Shown one piece after another: positions 7,669 to 16,144 of a stretch of DNA of 64,000 nt. Each line of letters opens with the position of its first letter. Position 1 is the stretch's first letter. The notes beneath the pieces are model-generated. The model saw only the letters and a program-made list of their open reading frames with translations, searched no databases and had not been told where the DNA came from. Source of the DNA: JAGWJU01 sp035533295 (GTDB taxonomy: Bacteria > Elusimicrobiota > Elusimicrobia > UBA1565 > UBA9628); NCBI GenBank assembly GCA_035533295.1, contig DATLUA010000054.1:5198-69197 (forward strand). The letters are read 5' to 3'. Position numbers and translations under genes: made by a program.

Positions 7669-9873
7669 ATGGACAACATTCAAAAAATCAGCCTGCAGGA
7701 AACTGTGGGCGGCAAGACCTTTTGCCTGCAGACCGGCACCATCGCCAAGCAGGCCGGCGGCTCCGTCACCGTGCACCTGGGCGAGACCGTTGTTCTCTCC
7801 GCCGCCACGGCGTCGTGGACGCCCAAGGACGTGGATTTCGTGCCCTTGACCTCCGACTACCGCGAGCGGACCTACGCGGCTGGGCGCATCCCGGGCGGAT
7901 TCTTCAAGCGTGAGAACCGGCCGCGAGAGAAGGAAATTCTCTCCTCGCGGCTTATCGACCGGCCCATCCGGCCTTTGTTCCCCTCGGGCTGGAACTTCGA
8001 GACCATGGTGCAGAGCATCGTGATTTCCACGGACTCCGAGAACGACGCGGACGTGGTGGCCATCAACGGCGCCTCGACCGCCCTGATTCTTTCCGACGTC
8101 CCGTGGAACGGGCCCGTGGGTGCTGTGCGCATCGTGCGCCGCAACGGCGCCTTCGTGCTTTTCCCCACCTTCGAAGAGCGGGAAGACGCTGAGCTGGAGC
8201 TCGTCGTGGCCGGCAAGAAGGGCGCGCTCCTGATGGTGGAAGGCAGCGCTAAAGAGGTCGGCGAGGACGTTTTCGTCCAGGCTTTGGAGGTCGCCTCCGA
8301 GGCCATCGATCGGATTTGCGACCTGCAGCTGCGCCTGCTTAAGGAAAGCCAGGCGGCCGGACGCAAGGTGGCCAAGCGGGAGCCCTCCAAGTTCGAGCAT
8401 CCCGCGGCGGTCGAAGCCTACGTCGCGCCCAAGGCCAAGGAAGCCATCAACGCGGCCCTGCACTCCAAGCTGGACAAAGCCGGCCTGGACGAGCGCGTCG
8501 ACGAGGCCAAGGACAAGCTTAAGAAGGAAGTCGAGGAGCTCGCCAAGACCAAACCCGAGTTCACCGACGGCGTCAAGCACGTCTCGGCCATCATCGAGGA
8601 CGTGGTCTACACCGAGAGCCGGCGCGTGAGCTTGGAAGAGCACGTGCGTCCGGACGGCCGGCGCTTCGATGAGATTCGCCCCATCACCATCCAGACGCCG
8701 GTGTTCAAGCGCCTGCACGGCTCGGTGCTCTTCACCCGCGGTCAGACCCAGGCCTTCGTGAGCGCGACCTTGGGCAGCCCGGGCGACATGCAGGTCATGG
8801 ACGTCCTGGAGGGCGAGTACAAAGAACGCTTCATGATGCACTACAACTTCCCGGCCTTCTCGGTCGGCGAGGTGCGTCCGGAGCGCGGCCCCGGACGTCG
8901 GGAAATCGGCCACGGCGCCTTGGCGCGCCGCTCGCTTGAGCCCCTGCTGCCGCCGGAAGAGGAGTTTCCTTATACCATCCGCCTGGTCTCGGACATCCTT
9001 GAGTCCAACGGCTCGTCCTCGATGGCGTCGGTCTGCGGCGGGAGCTTGGCGCTCTTCGACGCGGGCGTCCCCATGAAGGCGGCCTGCGCGGGCATCGCGA
9101 TGGGCTTGGTCCTGGAGGGCGGCAAGTACGCCATCCTGACCGACATCGCCGGCGTGGAAGACCACAACGGCGACATGGACTTCAAGGTGGCCGGCACGAC
9201 CCAAGGCATCACCGGCTTCCAGATGGACATGAAAATCGAGGGACTCTCCATCAAGATCATGACCGAAGCCCTGGAACAGGCCAAGAAGGCGCGGCTTTTC
9301 ATTCTTGATAAGATGAACGCGGCCTTGGAGAAACCCCGCCCGGAGCTCTCTGAGTACGCGCCGCGCTTGATGCGCATCCAAATTCCGCAGGACAAGATCG
9401 GCGCCCTTATCGGCCCCGGCGGCAAGAACATCCGCCGCTTGACCGAAACCTACGGCGTCGAGGTGGAAGTCGAGGAGGACGGCTCGGTGTTCATCGCCGG
9501 CACGGACTCCGAGGCCTGCGAGCAGGCCAAGGCCGAAGTCGAGGCCTTGAGCCAGGAAGCCGAGATTGGCAAGATATACAAGGGGCGCGTGGTCTCCATC
9601 AAGGAGTTCGGCGCGTTCGTGGAGATTTTCCCCGGCCGCGAAGGGCTTCTGCACATTTCCCAAATCGACAAGACCCGCGTCGCGCGCGTCGAGGACGTCT
9701 TGAAGGAAGGCGACCAAGTCGAGGTCAAGGTCCTGGAAGTCGACGAAGGCGGCAAAATCCGCCTCTCGCGAAAAGCGGTGCTCTTTCCCGGCTCGGAGCT
9801 CGCCGACGCGGGACGGCCTCCGCGGCGTTCGGGCCCCAGCAACGGCGACAACGGACGCCGCCACCGCCGCTAA
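7669..9873 (+). CDS. pnp: polyribonucleotide nucleotidyltransferase (PNPase)
   Basis: A 734-residue full-length PNPase, the 3'-5' phosphorolytic RNase of mRNA decay. In order: first RNase PH-like domain (about 1-215), helical linker, second RNase PH domain with the RGQTQAF and RREIGHGALARR motifs, KH domain (IPQDKIGALIGPGGKNIRRL) and S1 domain (GKIYKGRVVSIKEFGAFVEI...LLHISQ). The tail is short and basic. Translation starts at ATG 7669 behind AAGGAA, two bases after the rpsO stop, so both genes use the promoter at 7362-7390. Confidence 0.97.
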   Translation: MDNIQKISLQETVGGKTFCLQTGTIAKQAGGSVTVHLGETVVLSAATASWTPKDVDFVPLTSDYRERTYAAGRIPGGFFKRENRPREKEILSSRLIDRPIRPLFPSGWNFETMVQSIVISTDSENDADVVAINGASTALILSDVPWNGPVGAVRIVRRNGAFVLFPTFEEREDAELELVVAGKKGALLMVEGSAKEVGEDVFVQALEVASEAIDRICDLQLRLLKESQAAGRKVAKREPSKFEHPAAVEAYVAPKAKEAINAALHSKLDKAGLDERVDEAKDKLKKEVEELAKTKPEFTDGVKHVSAIIEDVVYTESRRVSLEEHVRPDGRRFDEIRPITIQTPVFKRLHGSVLFTRGQTQAFVSATLGSPGDMQVMDVLEGEYKERFMMHYNFPAFSVGEVRPERGPGRREIGHGALARRSLEPLLPPEEEFPYTIRLVSDILESNGSSSMASVCGGSLALFDAGVPMKAACAGIAMGLVLEGGKYAILTDIAGVEDHNGDMDFKVAGTTQGITGFQMDMKIEGLSIKIMTEALEQAKKARLFILDKMNAALEKPRPELSEYAPRLMRIQIPQDKIGALIGPGGKNIRRLTETYGVEVEVEEDGSVFIAGTDSEACEQAKAEVEALSQEAEIGKIYKGRVVSIKEFGAFVEIFPGREGLLHISQIDKTRVARVEDVLKEGDQVEVKVLEVDEGGKIRLSRKAVLFPGSELADAGRPPRRSGPSNGDNGRRHRR

Positions 9874-9888
9874 GTGCCGTCCGGACTG

Positions 9889-10443
9889 ATGCCGAAAAAA
9901 AACGCCGCGGCCGGTGGGACCGGCAAAAGCACCGGCAACGGCGGAGCGCCTTTCCCCAAGAAAGGCGAGAGCCTTCTGGGCGAGCTTAAGTCGATTTACG
10001 ACTTCATGCTCCAGAATAATCTCGAGAGCCTCGAGCTGAGCGAAACGGGCCGCCATGTGCGCTTGGCGCGGCGCAAGGCTCCGGCGCCGATGCCGGTTCC
10101 CGTGCCCGTGGCGGCCGCTGGAGCCTACGCGGCTCCTGCGGCCGCCGGATCGGCCGCCACGGCTCCCGCGGGGCCAAGCGCGCCCGCGGCCTTGCCTCCC
10201 GGCGGCGTGACGGTCAAGTCGGGCATGATGGGCATCTTCTACCGCGCGCCCTCGCCGTCGAGCCCGCCCTATATTAAGGAAGGCGACCATGTCTCGGCGG
10301 GGCAGATCATCGGCATGATCGAGGCCATGAAGGTCTTCAACGAGATCAAGGCCGAGTTCGACTGCACGGTCGTCAAGGCGCTGCTCGAGAACGGCAAGCC
10401 GGTCAAGCTGGGCCAGGATATTTTTCTCGTTCGCCGGGACTAA
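9889..10443 (+). CDS. accB: biotin carboxyl carrier protein of acetyl-CoA carboxylase
   Basis: About 184 residues. The N-terminal helix region (LGELKSIYDFMLQNNLESLEL) matches BCCP, followed by an Ala/Pro-rich swinging linker and a C-terminal biotinyl domain with the modification motif IEAMKVFNEI, in which Lys carries biotin. It shuttles carboxyl groups in fatty-acid synthesis. ATG 9889 is chosen; GTG 9874 immediately after the pnp stop is in frame and equally possible. No accC follows, which is unusual because accB and accC are commonly adjacent. Confidence 0.88.
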   Translation: MPKKNAAAGGTGKSTGNGGAPFPKKGESLLGELKSIYDFMLQNNLESLELSETGRHVRLARRKAPAPMPVPVPVAAAGAYAAPAAAGSAATAPAGPSAPAALPPGGVTVKSGMMGIFYRAPSPSSPPYIKEGDHVSAGQIIGMIEAMKVFNEIKAEFDCTVVKALLENGKPVKLGQDIFLVRRD

Positions 10444-10455
10444 GGCTGGAGCCTT

Positions 10456-12717
10456 ATGTGGAGAGCCTCCCGCCGCCTTTTCGCTAAAGCTTCCAAGAAG
10501 AGCCGGAAAAACAGCGCCTTTTCATCGGCTGCGCGCTGGCTTTTGGGGCTGTGCGCCTCGCTCTACTTCGCCGCGCTGGTCTACGCCCCCGCGCTTTCCG
10601 GCCCCTTCGGGCGCGCCGCGCACGAGGTCCTCATCCGCCTTCTGGGCCTCCCCACCTATTTCATCCCGGTTTTCCTGGCGGCCGTCTTGTTCCAGTACTT
10701 CCACAAGGATTCCAGCCGCATGCGCCTAGCCGCCTTGGGCTCCCTCATAGCCCTGGCGGATTTGTGCGTGGCCGCGTCCTTGTTCGGGCAGTGGCTCTTT
10801 GCCAATGCCGCGGCCGGCGGCGGCGCCTTCGGCAAGGCCGTGGAGCAGGCGTTCTACGGCTCGGTGGGAGGCTTTGGCACGCTGGCTATCGTTCTGACCC
10901 TTCTTCTCTTATCACTGCACCTGGCCTTCGGCATCCATTGGTCCCGGCTCTTGGTCCAGGGGTTCAAGACGTTGGCCGCGGACTACCGCAACTGGCAGAA
11001 AGCGCGTAAGGATTTGGCCCTTGAGTTAAAGCGCGCGCGCCTAGAGCGGGAAAAGAGCGAGGCAACGGCCGCGGTTACGGCCAAGGCCTCGGCGAAAGCC
11101 GCCGGGCCCATGCCGCAGAATTCAACCGCGTCCGAGCCCGCCAGGCCGGCGATGGTCATCCGTGAGGAAAAATCCAGGTCCGCCGCGCGCGCCCACGCTC
11201 CGGCCAAGGCGCCCCCGCCGCCGGCGCCGGGATCGCCTTACGCCAACTACCAGGCCCCGCCGCCCGACTTGCTCCAGCCGCCGCCGCCGTCTACGGAGCG
11301 CGGCAAACCCTCGCAGGAGGAGTTGACCCTGGCCGCCCAGGAGCTGGAGAAGACCTTGAAGAGCTTCGGCGTCGAGGCCAGCGTGAGCGGCTGCTCGCCG
11401 GGTCCCGTCATCACGCGCTACGAGCTTTCTCCCGCGCCGGGCGTCAAGGTGAGTTCGATCGTCTCTTTGGAGAACGACATCGCCTTGTCCATGAAGGCGC
11501 GCGGCATCCGCATCATCGCGCCCATTCCCGGCAAGGCCGCGGTAGGCGTGGAAATCCCCAACCACAAGCCGGCCATGGTCGTGCTGCGGGATATTTTGGG
11601 CATGCCGGTTCTCCCCTCGCAGGCGCCGCCCCTGTCCTTCGCGCTGGGCCTCTCCGCCGACGGCGAGCCCACGGCGGTCGATTTACAGAAGATGCCCCAC
11701 CTGCTGGTGGCGGGCGCGACCAACAGCGGCAAGTCCGTGGCCCTGCACGCGCTGGTCATGTCCATCTTGATGCGCCGGCGCCCGGACGAGGTCAAGTTCC
11801 TGATGATCGACCCCAAGCGCCTGGAGCTGACTTTCTACGACGGCATCCCCCATCTTTTCGATCCGACCGCGCCCTGCGAGGAAGCGGGCGTGATCACCAG
11901 CCCCAAGGCCGCGGCCAAGTCCCTGGGCGCCCTGGTCAAGCTCATGGAAAAGCGCTACGAGAAGTTCCAGCACATGGGCGTGCGCAACATCGACGCCTAC
12001 AACGAGGAAGCTGACAAGAACGAGATGGAGAGGGAGTTCTTCGTCGTGGTCATCATCGACGAGCTGGCGGACCTGATGCTGGTCTCGCAGGAACGGGTCG
12101 AGGACGCCATCCAGCGGCTGACCCAGATGGCGCGCGCGGTGGGCATCCACCTGGTGTTGGCCACCCAGCGGCCCTCGGTGGACGTCATCACGGGCGTCAT
12201 CAAGGCCAATTTGCCCGCGCGGCTGGCGATGCAGGTGATTTCCCGCGTGGACTCGAAGGTCATCTTGGATGGCGTGGGCGCCGAGTCCTTGCAGGGCCGC
12301 GGCGACATGCTCTACTTGGCCGCCGGCGCGCAGAGGCCCGAGCGCTGCCAGGGGGCGTACGTCAGCGAGCAGGAAATCCGCGCGGTGGTCAAGCACTTAA
12401 AGACCCAGGGCAAGCCCAGCTACCCGATGCTGGAGACCATGGCCGCGGCGAGCAGCGCCGATGATTTGGCGTCTTTCGGCGTCGAGCCCTTGGAATTCTC
12501 GCAAGCCCTGAAGCTGGTTTTGGAGCGCCGGCGCGTCTCCCAGGATCTGCTCAAGTCCCAGTTCGGTTCCTCGGCGCGCGCGACCAATCTGCTTAGCCTG
12601 CTCGAAATCAAGGAGATGATTTTCAAGCCCGAAGGCTCCAACCGCTGGGAAATCAATTTCGACCGTATCGAGGACTACATGCGGCAGTATTTCCCCCAGG
12701 TTCCTCTGGGAAAGTAG
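10456..12717 (+). CDS. ftsK: DNA translocase FtsK/SpoIIIE
   Basis: A 753-residue FtsK: four N-terminal membrane helices, a short Ala/Pro-rich linker, the motor domain with Walker A GATNSGKS (about residues 419-427) and Walker B FVVVIIDELADLM, and the C-terminal gamma winged helix (LVLERRRVSQDLLKSQFGSSARATNLL) that reads polar DNA sequences. It pumps chromosome termini across the division septum. Start ATG 10456 has a GGAG sequence 6-7 bases upstream. The gene is 12 bases after accB and probably in the rpsO-led operon. Confidence 0.95.
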   Translation: MWRASRRLFAKASKKSRKNSAFSSAARWLLGLCASLYFAALVYAPALSGPFGRAAHEVLIRLLGLPTYFIPVFLAAVLFQYFHKDSSRMRLAALGSLIALADLCVAASLFGQWLFANAAAGGGAFGKAVEQAFYGSVGGFGTLAIVLTLLLLSLHLAFGIHWSRLLVQGFKTLAADYRNWQKARKDLALELKRARLEREKSEATAAVTAKASAKAAGPMPQNSTASEPARPAMVIREEKSRSAARAHAPAKAPPPPAPGSPYANYQAPPPDLLQPPPPSTERGKPSQEELTLAAQELEKTLKSFGVEASVSGCSPGPVITRYELSPAPGVKVSSIVSLENDIALSMKARGIRIIAPIPGKAAVGVEIPNHKPAMVVLRDILGMPVLPSQAPPLSFALGLSADGEPTAVDLQKMPHLLVAGATNSGKSVALHALVMSILMRRRPDEVKFLMIDPKRLELTFYDGIPHLFDPTAPCEEAGVITSPKAAAKSLGALVKLMEKRYEKFQHMGVRNIDAYNEEADKNEMEREFFVVVIIDELADLMLVSQERVEDAIQRLTQMARAVGIHLVLATQRPSVDVITGVIKANLPARLAMQVISRVDSKVILDGVGAESLQGRGDMLYLAAGAQRPERCQGAYVSEQEIRAVVKHLKTQGKPSYPMLETMAAASSADDLASFGVEPLEFSQALKLVLERRRVSQDLLKSQFGSSARATNLLSLLEIKEMIFKPEGSNRWEINFDRIEDYMRQYFPQVPLGK

Positions 12718-12722
12718 GGGTG

Positions 12723-12915
12723 CGGAAAGAAAAAAGAAGGAATGGAAGGAAACGGATGGAAAAGAAAGGAAAGGACCGGAAAAGCGAAAAAACGCAGCGG
12801 AGAAATTCTCCCCCGCTTCCCGTGCCGTCTTCTTTTTCTTTCCGTTTTCTTCCGTTCCTCTCCGTTGCGTTCCTTTCCCTTCTCTTCCTTCTGTTCCATC
12901 CTTTCCCCTCCTTCG
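12723..12915. repeat. homopurine/homopyrimidine imperfect inverted repeat
   Basis: The plus strand is almost pure purine from about 12723 to 12785 and almost pure pyrimidine from about 12828 to 12915. The reverse complement of the second arm resembles the first (both contain GGATGGAA, GGAAAGGA and GAAAGG-like units). The repeat spans the ftsK-lolA junction and encodes the basic leader and hydrophobic signal peptide of the lolA product. Confidence 0.7.
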
Positions 12916-13547
12916 CCGCTTCTGCGCCCCCCACGTTGGCCGACATCGCCGCTCACTTCGACGCCTTGGACTCCAGCATGACCTCCTTGACCTGCCGGTT
13001 CGTCGAGGAAATGAATTTGGGCGCGGGTGCCCCGTCCCAGAGCGTGTCCGGCTTCGTGCAGTACAAGAAGCCCGACTTGCTGCGCATCGAGTACAAGACG
13101 CCCGAGGCGCAGAGCGTGGTGCTGGACGGCAAGGACCTGTGGATTTGGCGCCCGTCCGCCGGCCAGGCCATCGAGACCAGTGTCGCGGACTGGAAAGAAT
13201 CCCAGCCCATGGCCCGGCAGCTTCTTGATTTCGGGCATTATGGCCGGATGCTTGCGGACTACGAGGTCTCCATCGCGTCCGTGTCGGCGCCGGACGCGCG
13301 GGGTTTTTACGACGTGCTCCTGGACTTAAAGCCCAAAAATGGCGGCGGCTACACTTTGCGCCTGGGCCTTTCCACCCGCGATTACTTTCCCGCGCGGACC
13401 TGGATGACGGTCGGAAGCGTCACCATGGAGTCGGTTTTCTCCGACGTGCGCTTGAACCCCGCGATTTCGGGCAACGCATTTCATTTCACGCCGCCGCCCG
13501 ACGCCGACGTTTTTCGGAACTTCAAGCTCCCGCAGGCGGGCCAATGA
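12756..13547 (+). CDS. lolA: outer-membrane lipoprotein carrier protein LolA-like
   Basis: A periplasmic chaperone that carries lipoproteins from the inner to the outer membrane. The mature domain is a LolA fold: SMTSLTCRFVEEMNL, SVSGFVQYKKPDLLRIEYKTPEAQSVVLDGKDLWIWRP, and a C-terminal ESVFSDVRLN...F strand. The signal peptide is odd: an approximately 30-residue basic leader, then FLPFLSVAFLSLLFLLFHPFPSFA, encoded by the purine/pyrimidine repeat. ATG 12756 follows a GGAAGGA sequence; GTG 12720, two bases after the ftsK stop, is an alternative. The stop overlaps the next gene in ATGA. Confidence 0.82.
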   Translation: MEKKGKDRKSEKTQRRNSPPLPVPSSFSFRFLPFLSVAFLSLLFLLFHPFPSFAASAPPTLADIAAHFDALDSSMTSLTCRFVEEMNLGAGAPSQSVSGFVQYKKPDLLRIEYKTPEAQSVVLDGKDLWIWRPSAGQAIETSVADWKESQPMARQLLDFGHYGRMLADYEVSIASVSAPDARGFYDVLLDLKPKNGGGYTLRLGLSTRDYFPARTWMTVGSVTMESVFSDVRLNPAISGNAFHFTPPPDADVFRNFKLPQAGQ

Positions 13548-14272
13548 CGGCGGGAGAACTTGCCGTCGCCGGGGACGCGCTCAAGCGCGCGCGCCTTAAA
13601 AAGGGCGAGAGCCTGGAGGACGCCGCCCGCCAGACGCGCGTTCCCAGGAAATTCCTGGCGGCGCTGGAAGACGGGCGCATCGACGATTTCCCCGCGCCCG
13701 TCTACGCCGAGGGCTTTTTCAACATCTACAGCGAACACCTGGGGCTTTCGAAGGCCTCGCTGCGTGGCGAAGGCGCCGCGAACAGCGAGATGGAGAAGCC
13801 CGAGACGCCGACGGCGAAAATGGATAACGCGCATGCCGGCGAAGAGATCTCGCACGCGGAAAACCACGCCGCTCCCCGCGGGTCGGACAGTTACCGGCTG
13901 CTCATGACCGCCTCCATCGCGGTCTTGGCCGCCTTCGCGATTTGGCTGTGGCATGCGTCTTCGTCCATGTGGCTTCCCAAGCGCCCGGCTGAAGCCGTTC
14001 CGGCGGACGCCGCCGCGCCGCAAGCCGCCGCTTTTCCCGCCAAGGTGGATTTAACCATCATTTTCCATCATGAAGTCTGGCTCCGCGTCCTGGTCGATGG
14101 CAAGCCGGCTTTCGCCGGCAGGGTTCCGAAGGGAGGGATGCGCGAATGGAAGGCGCGCAAGAACGTCGTTCTCGAGACCGGCGACCCCCGGGCCTTCGAT
14201 TTGATGGTCAACGGTGCCCCCTATTCCATCATTCCCAACATGTCGGAACGATATCTCATACGGGCGCGCTGA
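13544..14272 (+). CDS. RodZ-like helix-turn-helix membrane protein
   Basis: A 242-residue protein with an N-terminal HTH_25 domain (LKRARLKKGESLEDAARQTRVPRKFLAALEDGRIDDFP), the segment VYAEGFFNIYSEHLGL, a single membrane helix (LLMTASIAVLAAFAIWLW) and a C-terminal DUF4115-like periplasmic domain (VWLRVLVDGKPAFAGRVPKGGMREWKA). This is the layout of RodZ, which anchors MreB in rod-shaped cells. The start ATG overlaps the lolA stop, and pgsA follows, as RodZ-like genes often precede pgsA in other bacteria. No mreB is visible here. Confidence 0.75.
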   Translation: MTAGELAVAGDALKRARLKKGESLEDAARQTRVPRKFLAALEDGRIDDFPAPVYAEGFFNIYSEHLGLSKASLRGEGAANSEMEKPETPTAKMDNAHAGEEISHAENHAAPRGSDSYRLLMTASIAVLAAFAIWLWHASSSMWLPKRPAEAVPADAAAPQAAAFPAKVDLTIIFHHEVWLRVLVDGKPAFAGRVPKGGMREWKARKNVVLETGDPRAFDLMVNGAPYSIIPNMSERYLIRAR

Positions 14273-14296
14273 CGCGCTTTAACGATCCCCGAACCG

Positions 14297-14869
14297 ATGA
14301 ATCTGGCCAACCGGCTGACCGTGGCGCGCTTCGTGATGGCCTGCGCCGTTTTCGCGGCGCTCCTGCGCTCCCGGCCCGCCTTCCACTGGACGGCGTTTTT
14401 CATCTTCGGGCTGGCCATCGCGACGGACTGGTTCGACGGGCAAATCGCGCGGCGCATGAAGAAAGTCAGCGCCTTCGGCAAGGTGGCCGACCCCATCGCG
14501 GACAAGGTCCTGGTCCTGGGCGCCTTGATGGCTTTGGAACGCTCTTACCCGCGGATGGTCCCTCTCTGGGCCGTATTCCTGATTCTCGCGCGGGAGCTCT
14601 TGATCGGAGGCCTGCGCGTGCTCTCGGCCGTTTCCAACCGGCCCGTTGCCGCGGAGAAATGGGGCAAATGGAAGATGGGTTTTCAAAGCTTCGCGGTGCT
14701 GACCGTCATCGGCATCTTGGCCGCGATGGAAACCTGGCCCGCTGCCGCCCCGTCCTGGACGGGCGAGTTGGTCTACGGCCTGACCGTCATGTGCGTCGCG
14801 GCCTCATGGAGTTCCGCCTATTTTTACTATCGGAACTCCCGGAAGCTGCTGGAAACGTCGTGGAGCTAG
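14297..14869 (+). CDS. pgsA: CDP-diacylglycerol-glycerol-3-phosphate 3-phosphatidyltransferase
   Basis: A 190-residue membrane enzyme of phosphatidylglycerol synthesis. The CDP-alcohol phosphotransferase signature is complete: DWFDGQIARR...GKVADPIADK, i.e. D-x2-DG-x2-AR-x8-G-x3-D-x3-D. About five to six membrane helices are present, and the N-terminal NLANRLTVARF is typical. It lies 24 bases after the RodZ-like gene and closes the operon that begins at rpsO. Confidence 0.92.
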   Translation: MNLANRLTVARFVMACAVFAALLRSRPAFHWTAFFIFGLAIATDWFDGQIARRMKKVSAFGKVADPIADKVLVLGALMALERSYPRMVPLWAVFLILARELLIGGLRVLSAVSNRPVAAEKWGKWKMGFQSFAVLTVIGILAAMETWPAAAPSWTGELVYGLTVMCVAASWSSAYFYYRNSRKLLETSWS

Positions 14870-14893
14870 CGCCGCTAAGAGAGAGCAGTTTCC

Positions 14894-14923
14894 TTGTTAG
14901 CCCGTTTTTATTTAAGCTATAGT
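14894..14923 (+). promoter_or_regulatory. promoter of the 14933 barrel-protein gene
   Basis: TTGTTA at 14894-14899, an 18-base spacer and TATAGT at 14918-14923. The predicted +1 (about 14930) lies three bases before ATG 14933, so the mRNA would be essentially leaderless. Confidence 0.6.
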
Positions 14924-14932
14924 GCATCGTCG

Positions 14933-16132
14933 ATGAAAAAATACATCTGGCTCGCGGCGACGGCCGCCGTCTGCCTTTTCCCGGCCCGGGCCGGCGCGCA
15001 GTCCTGGATGCACCCTGTCTCCACCGAGGCCGTGAGCGCGTCATCGGCGCCGGCCTTGAATCTGGGCCAGCCGCTTTCTCTGGACAAGGGCCCCTGGGTG
15101 CTGGGCGAAATCGTGTTTGTCTCCAACAACCAACTGGTCGCCAACATGACTTGGCGCGATCAGGTGCGCGGCGCGCCCGGCGAGCTCTACACCAAGGCCG
15201 ACATCCTTTCCGACGTGGACAACTTGAAGGGCCTGGGAGACTTCGCCGAAGTGACCCCCGCGGTCTACGCCATCCCCGGCTCGCCCACGCCGTCGGAATA
15301 TTTCGGCATTTCGGCCTCGACCAACGAGGTGCGCCTGGTTTTCGACGTCCAGCAAAAATCCGTGGCGCAGTCCTCGGCCGCCGCAGCGGCCCTGCCGGTG
15401 CCGGTCTCGGGCATGATTTTGACGCCGACCGCCTACCGGGGCATGGGGCATTTCACCAACCCGGGTTTGAGTCTGGATTTCAACGGCACCTACTACATCG
15501 GCCGCCTCTACGGAAAGAACAACTACGCCAACGACCCCACGCACACCAACTACCTTGATCAAGTCGGCCTGTGGCTTTTGACCATCGACGGCAAGATGCA
15601 GGTACAGTCCGAGACCAAATACCGGCCCGCCCTGGCCTTCGGCACGGAGGGCACGCTGTCCTTCCTAGACACCTCCCAGCCCACGCCGACAACCAACGCG
15701 CCCACGGAAACGGTCACGGTCGCGAGCAATAAGACCAAGATTTTGACCGACGCCTACGTGGTGGCCAGCAAGAAGTTCGGGCCCGTGCGCACCAGCGTGG
15801 GCTATATGCAGGGCGACATGGGCGACTTCGTCTCCCAACTTTCGGGCTTCTTGTCCCCCAGCGCCTTTATTTTCTACCACGGCGAGCCGGGCCAGACGGT
15901 GCACACCAACAGCGTGCCTTTCGCCAGCGTCTTTGGCTTTCCGCACAAGAACATGCCCCTGGGCATGGAGGTCATGGAGTTCAACGGCGCGGCGCTCCAC
16001 CCGATTCTCTTCAACTTCCGCGTGGGCTCCTTCCTGCACGCGAACTTCGACGTGGGCTACCTGCGCTTCGACGGCGGTTACGACGTGTTGGGCCTCATCA
16101 ACTTCCGCTGGAGCGAGTTCCCCAACCGCTAG
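14933..16132 (+). CDS. exported outer-membrane-type protein of unknown family
   Basis: A 399-residue protein with signal peptide MKKYIWLAATAAVCLFPARAGA. The first ~90 mature residues contain ELYTKADILSDVDNLKGLGDF, reminiscent of a single POTRA-like module, and the rest has alternating barrel-like strands (SLDFNGTYYIGRLYGKNNY, FRVGSFLHANFDVGYLRF). The family is not recognised; a small Omp85-like barrel is possible but unproven. It has its own promoter with no room for a Shine-Dalgarno. It converges on the minus-strand glycosyltransferase gene ending at 16145. Confidence 0.55.
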   Translation: MKKYIWLAATAAVCLFPARAGAQSWMHPVSTEAVSASSAPALNLGQPLSLDKGPWVLGEIVFVSNNQLVANMTWRDQVRGAPGELYTKADILSDVDNLKGLGDFAEVTPAVYAIPGSPTPSEYFGISASTNEVRLVFDVQQKSVAQSSAAAAALPVPVSGMILTPTAYRGMGHFTNPGLSLDFNGTYYIGRLYGKNNYANDPTHTNYLDQVGLWLLTIDGKMQVQSETKYRPALAFGTEGTLSFLDTSQPTPTTNAPTETVTVASNKTKILTDAYVVASKKFGPVRTSVGYMQGDMGDFVSQLSGFLSPSAFIFYHGEPGQTVHTNSVPFASVFGFPHKNMPLGMEVMEFNGAALHPILFNFRVGSFLHANFDVGYLRFDGGYDVLGLINFRWSEFPNR

Positions 16133-16144
16133 GCCGTTCCGTTA

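Noticed and set aside
7627..10290. An 887-codon antisense open frame opposite pnp and accB
   Set aside because: It mirrors conserved coding sequence, is rich in His/Arg/Gly/Leu as expected for the reverse of GC-rich codons, and has no start signal or family.
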